Below, piece after piece: positions 38,247 to 45,919 of a DNA stretch of 64,000 bases. Location: positions 3,162,001 through 3,226,000 of the forward strand of contig NZ_CP094657.1 in the NCBI RefSeq assembly GCF_023920705.1, read 5' to 3'. This DNA is from Acinetobacter sp. XS-4. GTDB taxonomy: Bacteria; Pseudomonadota; Gammaproteobacteria; Pseudomonadales; Moraxellaceae. How positions within the stretch are numbered: position 1 is the stretch's first letter; each line of letters begins with the position of its first letter. The notes under the pieces are model-generated. The model searched no databases and had not been told where the DNA came from. It saw nothing but the letters and a program-made list of their open reading frames with translations. The position numbers and the translations under genes are program-made.

Positions 38247-38768
38247 TTAAATACAGGCATCCATGTCTTGTCTGTTTTGGTAGCACTGAATTAAACAGCT
38301 CGCCAAATATTTTTGAATCATTTTAGTCGACACACTTAAACGCTCGGCAATTTCTTTATGGGTATAGCCTTCGAGGTAATGCAAAATAAAAGCTTGCTGT
38401 GCTTTTTCAGAAACCCCTTCGAGTGATTTGCAAAGCTGGTTAATCGCTTGAATAATTTGCATTTGCTCTTCGGGTGAAGCCACCGCATCAAGCATATATT
38501 CCATTTGACTCAAGCCATCTAAATAGGCCTGTTCAATGCGTTTACGGCGCACTTGGTCTATCAGCAGGTTTTTAGCAATTGAGGTTAAATAGGCACGCGG
38601 TTCCTTAATGCCGAATAGCTCGTCACGCGTTTGTAGCAGTTTAATAAATGTGTCCTGAACCAGATCTGCGGCCTGATCAGTATTACCTAATTTTTGTCTC
38701 AACCATTGGTGAAGCCAGCTTTGGTGACTTCTATACAACTGATCTACAAGCAAAGAAGTTTTGTTCAC
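38247..38768 (-). CDS. FecI-type ECF sigma factor
   Basis: An ECF sigma factor with region 2 (QWLRQKLGNTDQAADLVQDTFIKLL and EPRAYLTSIAKNLLIDQVRRK) and region 4 (FILHYLEGYTHKEIAERLSVSTKMIQKYL). An in-frame ATG exists at 38816, but it lies inside the Fur-box palindrome; the GTG at 38768, giving MNKTSLLVDQLYRSH, matches the usual FecI N-terminus better. It should direct transcription of the receptor and hemophilin genes when FecR is relieved by the heme signal. Confidence 0.88.
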   Translation of the reverse strand: MNKTSLLVDQLYRSHQSWLHQWLRQKLGNTDQAADLVQDTFIKLLQTRDELFGIKEPRAYLTSIAKNLLIDQVRRKRIEQAYLDGLSQMEYMLDAVASPEEQMQIIQAINQLCKSLEGVSEKAQQAFILHYLEGYTHKEIAERLSVSTKMIQKYLASCLIQCYQNRQDMDACI

Positions 38769-38797
38769 AGCAATTGGACTCAAAACAAGGAACCCAC

Positions 38798-38818
38798 AAA
38801 TGATAATAATTATCATTT
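38798..38818. promoter_or_regulatory. Fur box at head of the heme regulon
   Basis: A 21-bp inverted repeat (10+1+10), AAATGATAAT-A-ATTATCATTT, close to the GATAATGATAATCATTATC consensus. It lies immediately upstream of the sigma-factor gene. Iron-loaded Fur would shut off the sigma factor and so the whole system. Confidence 0.85.
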
Positions 38819-39148
38819 AAACAAGTCAAGCAATAATTCAAGTAAAACTTAAATCACTGTTTAATAAATTGAATTAATTGCCCGCTCGTATTGCTGCACT
38901 TCTCTTAAAGCAAATCGGCAAGATTTCTAATTTGTAGAGTCTTTAATAAAAAAAAATAAAACGATATATAAAGATTAAAAACCGTAGCATGTATTTATTA
39001 ATTACCATTTTATATTTTAGAGTAAGCTAAGCGTTTAGTTTAACTTTATTATCTTTATTAATTTACCCACTTAAATAGATTAACTTTTGAGTTTAATTAA
39101 AATATAAATCCATATTTAAAATTTTTATAATATTTTATTTAAATTGAA

Positions 39149-39177
39149 TTGACCTGTTAAAAACTTATGATTATTAT
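39149..39177 (+). promoter_or_regulatory. Sigma-70-type promoter for the structured RNA
   Basis: TTGACC at 39149-39154, a 17-base spacer and TATTAT at 39172-39177. The first transcribed base would be near 39184, at the foot of the first hairpin of the structured RNA. Confidence 0.75.
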
Positions 39178-39183
39178 GGTCTC

Positions 39184-39404
39184 GCTGGCACACATTGCCA
39201 GTCGGTTTTGACAGACCGTTTTACATACAGCACATCAGATTTATCCTTCTGAGGGAGAAATTTGTGTGAAAACCACCGTCCCCCTCATGTTGCGGTAGGG
39301 CGGAAGGGGGACACCTTTGGGTGTGCTGGTTCTGTATGTCCGGTCTGTCAACCCCTTTTCGTTCTACCACCATAATCAATTGACGGTGATCTTTGGTGGT
39401 AGAG
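39184..39404 (+). ncRNA. Structured RNA resembling phage C4 antisense RNA
   Basis: Seen directly: hairpin CTGGCA/TGCCAG (39185-39190 with 39196-39201); an 11-bp helix TTGACAGACCG with CGGTCTGTCAA (39208-39218 with 39341-39351); ACATACAG/CTGTATGT stacked inside it (39223-39230 with 39332-39339); GTCCCCCT/AGGGGGAC (39278-39285 with 39305-39312); and TCTACCACCA/TGGTGGTAGA (39363-39372 with 39394-39403). GTCAACCCCTT (39347-39357) is complementary at 10 of 11 positions to the ribosome site of the following mini-ORF (39418-39428). Known C4 RNA of phages P1/P7 uses two such blocks to silence a downstream short ORF. Assignment to that family is inference. Confidence 0.6.
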
Positions 39405-39429
39405 CTCCATAAATTTTAAGGAGTTGACC

Positions 39430-39465
39430 ATGCCAATATATAAACATATTCCCTTTCCCCTATAA
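39430..39465 (+). CDS. 11-codon mini-ORF behind a strong ribosome site
   Basis: ATG at 39430 encodes MPIYKHIPFPL then TAA. It is preceded by AAGGAG at 39418-39423. The leader is complementary to the RNA just upstream, so it could be the regulated target, like icd of the P1 immunity locus. A peptide this short has no homology evidence, so it may be only a translational sensor. Confidence 0.35.
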   Translation: MPIYKHIPFPL

Positions 39466-39666
39466 AATTTTATTTATTTAAAATTTAGGCTTTCTCTCAC
39501 CTAAAATATTTTAAATTTATAAATAATTTTATTTTAAAATTTCAATCATTTTATTTTCCTGTATTTCAGGCGGGTTAACTATTCCTTTTTAAAATGATTT
39601 TAATACTTTAAATATATGCGGCTTATTTTTTATTAATAACATAGTGAAAATTATCACGAGAATAAT
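39466..39666. other. AT-rich spacer upstream of the second small cysteine protein
   Basis: Very AT-rich, with no clear gene. The wider stretch 38819-39148 on the other side of the structured RNA is equally AT-rich and empty. It may hold the promoter of the gene at 39667. Confidence 0.45.
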
Positions 39667-39951
39667 ATGAAACTTTATAAACCTATTTTGGCTTTAAGCT
39701 TTTTAATAGGCGATTACGGTGTTTCTGGTTGCAACATTCACACTCAGCAGGATTTTGAAGAAATTTGCCTGTCTGGTGGGCACACCCAAACCAGTTGTGA
39801 CTGTATTTACCAACGGCTTGAAGAAGCGTATTCGCCTCAGCTCATGCAACGTCTAGAACATGTCAGTTTGCAAAGTCCTGCTCTCCCACAGGACTTTGCC
39901 CCTACTTTTTTTAGCGTGATGCGACGATGCGATAAAGACGACATGGGCTAA
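39667..39951 (+). CDS. Small exported cysteine protein, paralogue of the one at 29051
   Basis: A 94-residue protein with a hydrophobic leader and a possible lipobox (GVSGC) near residue 22. The mature part keeps the four cysteines of the 29051 paralogue and the shared pieces CIYQRLEEAYSP and VSLQSPALPQDF. In-frame ATG at 39667 follows a GAGAATAAT stretch. The leader contains charged GDY before the cysteine, so lipid attachment is uncertain. Function unknown. Confidence 0.75.
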   Translation: MKLYKPILALSFLIGDYGVSGCNIHTQQDFEEICLSGGHTQTSCDCIYQRLEEAYSPQLMQRLEHVSLQSPALPQDFAPTFFSVMRRCDKDDMG

Positions 39952-40193
39952 GCGTTTGGCTTAGCTCCCTTATCTCTGTGTTGCAATGGTGAATGACTTT
40001 AAATCAGCGCAAAAAATTAAAGTTCTGTTGTGGCACGGGGGCCTAGGAATATGGGTGGAGATTAACATACACAATACTTTTTATTAGGCATAATCATTGA
40101 TTATTGTTTAATCAACTAGATTTAAATCATATTCTTAAATTCTAAAAAAGACATAAAAATATTATATAAATAAAATGATTAAAAGGTCAAAGC
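39952..40193. other. Junction region left of the defence operon, with ssrA-end-like repeat
   Basis: No gene. GGTGGAGAT at 40054-40062 repeats, in the same orientation, the 9 bases at 49903-49911 that form the 3' end region of ssrA. This may be the outer attachment site of the restriction island (inference). Confidence 0.35.
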
Positions 40194-41318
40194 CTAGATT
40201 TCAAATACCGATGACAAAACATCTTCGGCCTGATTTCGTTTTATCTGCCATTCCAGAGATATCCATATTTTCTCAAGGAAATCTGTATTTTGAGTATTCA
40301 AAAATTCATATAAGCGAAACCACCAAAAGCTCCACTCAGCATTTCTACAATCCGAAGGTAAACTTGAATGCCTTTTCAGTTGCGCTAAGAAATCATTAAA
40401 GTCATTAGGTCTTAATTGTGAATCTATTTGCTCATAAAAACGTGTAGTTAAATAGTGGTTAACTCTTCCTGATATCTGATAAACACTATCCCAAATTTGG
40501 ATTTTATCTTCAATATTAGGTGTCAATTTTGAAAATGCTAACTTTATTTCTACTACAGGACTATTCAGATCTTCACCTAATAACATTTTGGTTTTCACAA
40601 AACTACAACATGCATTACGTAATGGTGTTAAAGGATAAAAAGCTTTTCTTCTTAATTTAGTTGTTGGGCAAACTAATAAATCTTTAGCACCTTTTGCCTT
40701 ACTATTACAAATATGGCATGTTGGAATAAAATTCCCAGGATGAACTGTAAAAGCAGGATATTTATCTTTACATAAAATATGGTCATAATCTGCACGCCAT
40801 TGATTTATTGCTCTAACACCAGTTCTATTTTGCGAAAGTAGTGTTGTTCCGCAGATCCAGCATAGTTCGCTATTAAATCTTATAAAATTTTGATAATGCT
40901 CCTCAATTGATTCACCAGCCTGCTTTTTAATATCGGCCAAATCTTTTGTCTCATTATAGAGAAAGGTCGTTAAGCTTTTTAAAGCCTTATGTACATCATT
41001 TGAAAATAATGGAAGCTCAAGAGTTACATTATTAAAGAAACTATAAATATCTTGTGCATTTAAAATTTGGTTATAGATTGCTTGGCGATCAGCAATATCT
41101 TTTGGTAAAACATCCCAAATTTCTTTAAATTTATTCCTTGTTAATTTATTTGTCCAACACGCACTTTTTTTTACATTTGACTCTAGATCAAAACTAGTAA
41201 ATAAATGATGTGTAAAATTACGAGCATGAATACTTTTATCAAGAAAATGTAAAAGCTCTCTATTCAGAATATCAAATACTTTACATTGAGGAGTATTAGG
41301 ATGAATAGGAAATAACAT
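40194..41318 (-). CDS. HNH endonuclease domain protein, last gene of RM operon (PtuB-like)
   Basis: A 374-residue protein. A zinc-binding HNH core spans about residues 150-210: CWIC (C153, C156), the DH pair at 179-180, H193, N196, and CHICN (C201, C204) with K208 following. The N- and C-terminal parts are helical with no recognised domain. Its start overlaps the stop of the AAA ATPase gene, so the two act together. An ATPase/HNH pair is the composition of the Septu anti-phage system (PtuA/PtuB), but this protein is longer than common PtuB. Base use looks more AT-rich than in hsdR and hsdM. Confidence 0.78.
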   Translation of the reverse strand: MLFPIHPNTPQCKVFDILNRELLHFLDKSIHARNFTHHLFTSFDLESNVKKSACWTNKLTRNKFKEIWDVLPKDIADRQAIYNQILNAQDIYSFFNNVTLELPLFSNDVHKALKSLTTFLYNETKDLADIKKQAGESIEEHYQNFIRFNSELCWICGTTLLSQNRTGVRAINQWRADYDHILCKDKYPAFTVHPGNFIPTCHICNSKAKGAKDLLVCPTTKLRRKAFYPLTPLRNACCSFVKTKMLLGEDLNSPVVEIKLAFSKLTPNIEDKIQIWDSVYQISGRVNHYLTTRFYEQIDSQLRPNDFNDFLAQLKRHSSLPSDCRNAEWSFWWFRLYEFLNTQNTDFLEKIWISLEWQIKRNQAEDVLSSVFEI

Positions 41319-43015
41319 TAGTTTTCAAGCTTCTTCAACAAATATGCCTTTTCCATTGAATCGCCAAGCTCTTTATTAATCCAATCCATTAAGGAGTTTT
41401 TCCCTTCTAAGTTTCTGCTCAGATTCAATCTTTGATTAATATCATCAACGACAGTCTGTGAAATTAATGTTTTAAGCTCAAAAAAACTTTTAATAATAAC
41501 ATCAAAAGAAGCGCCATAAGTTTCTTCAGCAACTAGCTCTAGATCAATTAAACCATTATGATTTCGCTTAAAGAACAGAACATTTTCCTTTTTTAGTGAG
41601 GAAATCATAAAAGGTGAATGAGTTGAAATAAAATATTGCAACCAAGGATTAGGATCATTCTTAGGTGTATTAATAATCTCTTCTAAATAGCTATGAAAGT
41701 AAGTACGCCAAGCTGGGTTAAGATGCGTTTCGGGTTCATCTAGTAGGAATAAAACACGACTTTCTTTAAATATAGCACTCATCGCTAATATTTGAATCAG
41801 TTGAGCTTCACCATCAGACAGGTCTTCAAAAGCAATGATCTGCCCTCTTTCATCAGTTAATTGCAAAGAGTTTATTTTGATTGGAGCAGTCCACTTTTGT
41901 GGTTTTTTTATGCTCTTATCAAATTTATCTGAACGTAGCTCTTTCTTCATTTCACTTGGCCAAAATTCTGCCCCCAATAATTGAAGACGATACAATTTTT
42001 CAAAGAAAATTTTCGGTTCAAAAAAAATCTCCTTTAATTTACGTTGTAAAATTGGATCATGAAAATTTAAATAAATTTCTCCACGAAGATAATCGAGCTC
42101 AAATTGATTATAAAAATCATCAGATGTGCGATCTGATAGAGAAATAAAAAAAGCGCTATCTACACCACCAATACACTGAATTAATTTTTGAATATCTAAT
42201 AAAGCACCTGGATCATATTTAAATTTCCGAAGATCATATTCAAACTGGACAGAAGAAATATTTTTGAACCGTTGCTTCTTATTAAAAATTTTTGCCTGTT
42301 CTTTTATAGTTAAAATACCCAAACTTGCTAACAATAAACATGTACTATCATGATCTAAATATTTCATCATTGGAACTGGCGTAGCTCTTAACCCTAAGCT
42401 CATACTATCAGAAACTTTTATATCATCGATTTCTGGAAAAACTCCTGAATATCTAACTTTATAATATGTATATATATCTTCAATTTTTTTATCAAAAAAT
42501 CCGTCTGGATGATCACTTTCAAAAACAGATCTATATAGCTGTATATCTGTAATTTTTTCTTCAAATCTTCGTTTTGTATTCATTACATCCATATACTGGA
42601 CTGCATTTTTCATAAATGCACGTTGAAGATTTTCATTAAGTCCAGATGAATATCCTATAATATGACTCGGAAGAGGTAATTCATTAAGTTCCTTAAAAGC
42701 ATTTGTATTCCATCTAACATTACCATGGATATCAATCCAGACAGTGTACTCGTGACACTCCAATTCACCATCTATTTCTGATATAGAATAAACAAGCTTT
42801 ACTTCAAAATTAAACCAGTTTCGTCTCTTAAAATCCTCACGCTGCCATCTCTCTAAATAAGCAAATGTTTCTGCCAATAATTCAAGCAATTGTGACTTGC
42901 CTGAGCCATTAAGACCAATTAAAGCAAGTATATTTCCTTCAGTATTTCGAAAATCGAAATACTGATCTTTTAGGCCCTTATATTGCCCAATTAGCTCTAA
43001 AGAAAGTAAACGCAT
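41318..43015 (-). CDS. AAA family (OLD/SMC-like) ATPase in RM operon (PtuA-like)
   Basis: A 565-residue ATPase. Walker A is GLNGSGKS at residues 34-41; near 400-430 lie a signature-like LSDGEAQLIQILAMS and Walker B LFLLDEPETHLNP, then STHSPFMIS as the switch histidine. This is the AAA_15/AAA_21 type found in Septu, retron Ec78 and other defence systems. No TOPRIM domain is evident. It overlaps hsdS at its start and the HNH gene at its end, so it belongs to the same transcript. Confidence 0.85.
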   Translation of the reverse strand: MRLLSLELIGQYKGLKDQYFDFRNTEGNILALIGLNGSGKSQLLELLAETFAYLERWQREDFKRRNWFNFEVKLVYSISEIDGELECHEYTVWIDIHGNVRWNTNAFKELNELPLPSHIIGYSSGLNENLQRAFMKNAVQYMDVMNTKRRFEEKITDIQLYRSVFESDHPDGFFDKKIEDIYTYYKVRYSGVFPEIDDIKVSDSMSLGLRATPVPMMKYLDHDSTCLLLASLGILTIKEQAKIFNKKQRFKNISSVQFEYDLRKFKYDPGALLDIQKLIQCIGGVDSAFFISLSDRTSDDFYNQFELDYLRGEIYLNFHDPILQRKLKEIFFEPKIFFEKLYRLQLLGAEFWPSEMKKELRSDKFDKSIKKPQKWTAPIKINSLQLTDERGQIIAFEDLSDGEAQLIQILAMSAIFKESRVLFLLDEPETHLNPAWRTYFHSYLEEIINTPKNDPNPWLQYFISTHSPFMISSLKKENVLFFKRNHNGLIDLELVAEETYGASFDVIIKSFFELKTLISQTVVDDINQRLNLSRNLEGKNSLMDWINKELGDSMEKAYLLKKLEN

Positions 43016-44334
43016 TATATTTTATCTCGACCACGCTTTGTAGCAGGTTTAGCCGATCGTTCTGCTTTAATCCTCTCTAACAATGCTTCTGCACTGTTTT
43101 CAACACTGATTAACTCGGTATTAGCCTCACGCCATCCAGCAGTAAGCTCACCACGAAATGCTTTAGCAAGAATAGATTGAGTAAGATTATTTACTCTGTT
43201 TAAGGCTGAATGAACATATCTATCAATCACATCAGCATTATTAAATAGTTTATCAATACACAGTACCACTTCTCTCTGCTCTTCAATTGAAGGTACCGGT
43301 AAAATAGCTTCTCTACATTGGGACAAAGAAATATTTACCTGCCCAACACTACCTTTAGTTTCTGGCATAACATCGCGTACAAGAGCACCTTCGCATAATA
43401 CATAATACAAATATTTATGGTCTAACAGCTCTTTTTTTACACGAAATAAGGTAATTGCTTGATTCAAATTCCATTCAGGAAATTGATTTGTCAGAATAGC
43501 AACCTTCCCAAGAGGTGGCCCTACAATATTCATCAGGACATCATTCGGAAATGCTACAGACCTAGCAGATGATCCCTTACTATGCGTTTCAGATGTTATA
43601 AATTGAGGTTTATAATCGAAATTAATCTTTTGATCTACGATGTTATACACCTTTAAGAAAGGAACTGTTCCATCTTGATCAAAGGGGTTTTCTCTAGGCG
43701 TCGATCCACTTTGAACCTTTTCGCATACATTTTTTGCAGCTTCATATTTCCAAGTTTCAATTGTAATGCCTTTAGCAACACGCCACGCCTCAGTCAACTT
43801 TCCACTCACGGCAGCCGAAAGCACAGACTGGCGGAATTGTTTAAGAATCTCAGTGATACGTTCTAAACGAGCTTTAATACTTTCTACTTGAGCCAGTAAA
43901 GTATCAAGCTTATCTGCAATGATTTTTTGTTCAGCTAAAGAAGGTAATTGAATTTCTAAAAAATATGCATCTTCCCTATTTAAGCCAGGAATTGCGGTTG
44001 AACGATTGAGCTGCGTAAGAGGGAGAAATTTTAATAAGTAGTACCAGTAACTAATTGGTTGCCCATAAAGCTCATCTACATAATATGTGGTATCAATTGG
44101 GAAAAATGGTTGTTCTGACAACGTAACTTCGCCATAAGAACCTTTTCGTCCAATGATTAATCCTTGAGTTTTTACTAATGGTTGTGAATGTTCACCTACC
44201 ACTCCATTAGATCCATATACAGGGAACCCCATATTATCACGATCTTTGGCGGGTAATGACTTCCCATATTTAAGCTCAATAATGTCGCCTAATTTAACAT
44301 TCTGCCAGCCACTAACTAAACTGTTTGCAGACAT
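43015..44334 (-). CDS. hsdS: Type I restriction specificity subunit HsdS
   Basis: A 439-residue specificity subunit with two target-recognition domains. They begin at WQNVKLGDIIELKYGKSLP and ETWKYEAAKNVCEKVQSGSTP. Conserved spacer helices follow each: LDTLLAQVESIKARLERITEILKQFRQSVLSAAVSGKLTEAW and the C-terminal LTQSILAKAFRGELTAGWREAN. It decides the DNA sequence recognised by the complex. Start and stop overlap its neighbours hsdM and the ATPase gene. Confidence 0.95.
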   Translation of the reverse strand: MSANSLVSGWQNVKLGDIIELKYGKSLPAKDRDNMGFPVYGSNGVVGEHSQPLVKTQGLIIGRKGSYGEVTLSEQPFFPIDTTYYVDELYGQPISYWYYLLKFLPLTQLNRSTAIPGLNREDAYFLEIQLPSLAEQKIIADKLDTLLAQVESIKARLERITEILKQFRQSVLSAAVSGKLTEAWRVAKGITIETWKYEAAKNVCEKVQSGSTPRENPFDQDGTVPFLKVYNIVDQKINFDYKPQFITSETHSKGSSARSVAFPNDVLMNIVGPPLGKVAILTNQFPEWNLNQAITLFRVKKELLDHKYLYYVLCEGALVRDVMPETKGSVGQVNISLSQCREAILPVPSIEEQREVVLCIDKLFNNADVIDRYVHSALNRVNNLTQSILAKAFRGELTAGWREANTELISVENSAEALLERIKAERSAKPATKRGRDKI

Positions 44335-45905
44335 TAATTAGCTCCTTCTAAAGTAGATAGCAATGTATCTAGTTCAGTTAGAGCACTTAAAAGCTCTGCT
44401 TTAGCCTCACGTACCAAAAACTCAGGTTCAGGCAAATTCGCAGCATCTACACTGTCTTTATCTTTAAGCCAGCTAATATCTAATGAATCACCCTTGTTCT
44501 CAGCAATCCACTCACGGCTAAAACAGCGCCAACGACTATGGGCTAGCTCTTTATCTACATTTCGGTTTGCATCATCATTCGCCAACTCTACCGATAAAGC
44601 ATCAAAACTATACTCACCTTCTTGTCGTGAGCTAGTACCTTTAGGATCGTCACCATAAACATCCTCAAATGGCTTTAAATGTTGCTCTGTAAATGGTGTA
44701 CGTTTACCAAAACTTGGCATGTTTGTACGCAAATCATAGACCCAAACTTGCTTAGTACAATTCTCTTCTTGGTATTTGTCTTCAACACTACCTTTAGTGA
44801 AAAACAGTACATTCGTTTTTACACCTTGTGCGTAAAAAATTCCTGTTGGTAAGCGTAAGATCGTATGTAGATTACATTTATTCATTAAATCCCGACGAAT
44901 TTCTGTACCAGCACCAGACTCAAACAAAACATTATCAGGCAATACAACCGCTGCACGTCCACCCGGCTTCAAACCACGATAAATATGTTGTAAGAATGCT
45001 AATTGCTTATTACTGGTTGGGTAGGTTAAATCGCCACGAGTAATACTTGCCTCACCACCTTTAGATGTACCAAATGGTGGATTTGCCAAAATCACATCTA
45101 CAGGTTTTAAATTTTCTCCAACTTGACCTAATGAATTACCCAGATGAATTACACCTTCATTATCACCTTCCATCCCGTGCAATAGACAGTTCATGAGTGC
45201 TAAGCGACGCGTACTTGGAACAAGCTCAACACCAATAAACGCTTGATTCTTTTGAAATGTTTGTTGCTGTGTTGTTAGATCATATAGATCATCTGTTTGT
45301 TCTTTAATATATTGATCAGCGGCAATTAAAAATCCAGCAGTACCCGCAGCAGGATCTTGAATCGTTTCCCCAGCTTGTGGTTTTAAACAACGCACCATAC
45401 TGTTGATTAATGGCCGCGGGGTAAAGTATTGACCTGCACCAGATTTTGTTTCAGATGCATTCTTTTCTAATAAACCTTCGTATAAATCACCTAGACCATC
45501 TTTCGTGGCACTAAACCAATCAATCTGATCTAGTGTCTTAATCATTTGTTCTAAATGGCGTGGCTCTCGCAAACGTGTCTGCGCATCTGCATAGATAGCA
45601 GAAATTAGAGGGTCTTCATGAATTTGTTTTCCATTATGGTCTTTACCAGTTGATAGGCTCAATAAAATGCGCTTGTAATCATTAAGTAGATTTAGACCAG
45701 ATTTTCCTTTTAAATCTTCCCAACGACATCCTTCAGGTAAAGGATGACTCTTTAACGTGCCAGCTTCAGTATTTTCATGAACCATTTTAATAAATAATAA
45801 TAAAACCAGTTCAGTCACATAATCTGAGTAATTAATGCCATCATCGCGCAATACATCACACAGATTCCAGAGTTTTTGAACAATATCATTATTTGTCATG
45901 GTCAA
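44334..45905 (-). CDS. hsdM: Type I restriction modification DNA methylase HsdM
   Basis: A 523-residue N6-adenine methylase. The SAM site is IQDPAAGTAGFLIAA and the catalytic motif IV is NPPFG in DVILANPPFGTSKGGEASITRGD. The N-terminal HsdM_N helical domain is present (NNDIVQKLWNLCDVLRDDGINYSDYVTELVLLLFIKM). It methylates the site chosen by HsdS and is needed with HsdR for cleavage. Lies 14 bases after hsdR and overlaps hsdS. Confidence 0.97.
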   Translation of the reverse strand: MTMTNNDIVQKLWNLCDVLRDDGINYSDYVTELVLLLFIKMVHENTEAGTLKSHPLPEGCRWEDLKGKSGLNLLNDYKRILLSLSTGKDHNGKQIHEDPLISAIYADAQTRLREPRHLEQMIKTLDQIDWFSATKDGLGDLYEGLLEKNASETKSGAGQYFTPRPLINSMVRCLKPQAGETIQDPAAGTAGFLIAADQYIKEQTDDLYDLTTQQQTFQKNQAFIGVELVPSTRRLALMNCLLHGMEGDNEGVIHLGNSLGQVGENLKPVDVILANPPFGTSKGGEASITRGDLTYPTSNKQLAFLQHIYRGLKPGGRAAVVLPDNVLFESGAGTEIRRDLMNKCNLHTILRLPTGIFYAQGVKTNVLFFTKGSVEDKYQEENCTKQVWVYDLRTNMPSFGKRTPFTEQHLKPFEDVYGDDPKGTSSRQEGEYSFDALSVELANDDANRNVDKELAHSRWRCFSREWIAENKGDSLDISWLKDKDSVDAANLPEPEFLVREAKAELLSALTELDTLLSTLEGAN

Positions 45906-45919
45906 TCCAAATTAAAAAA

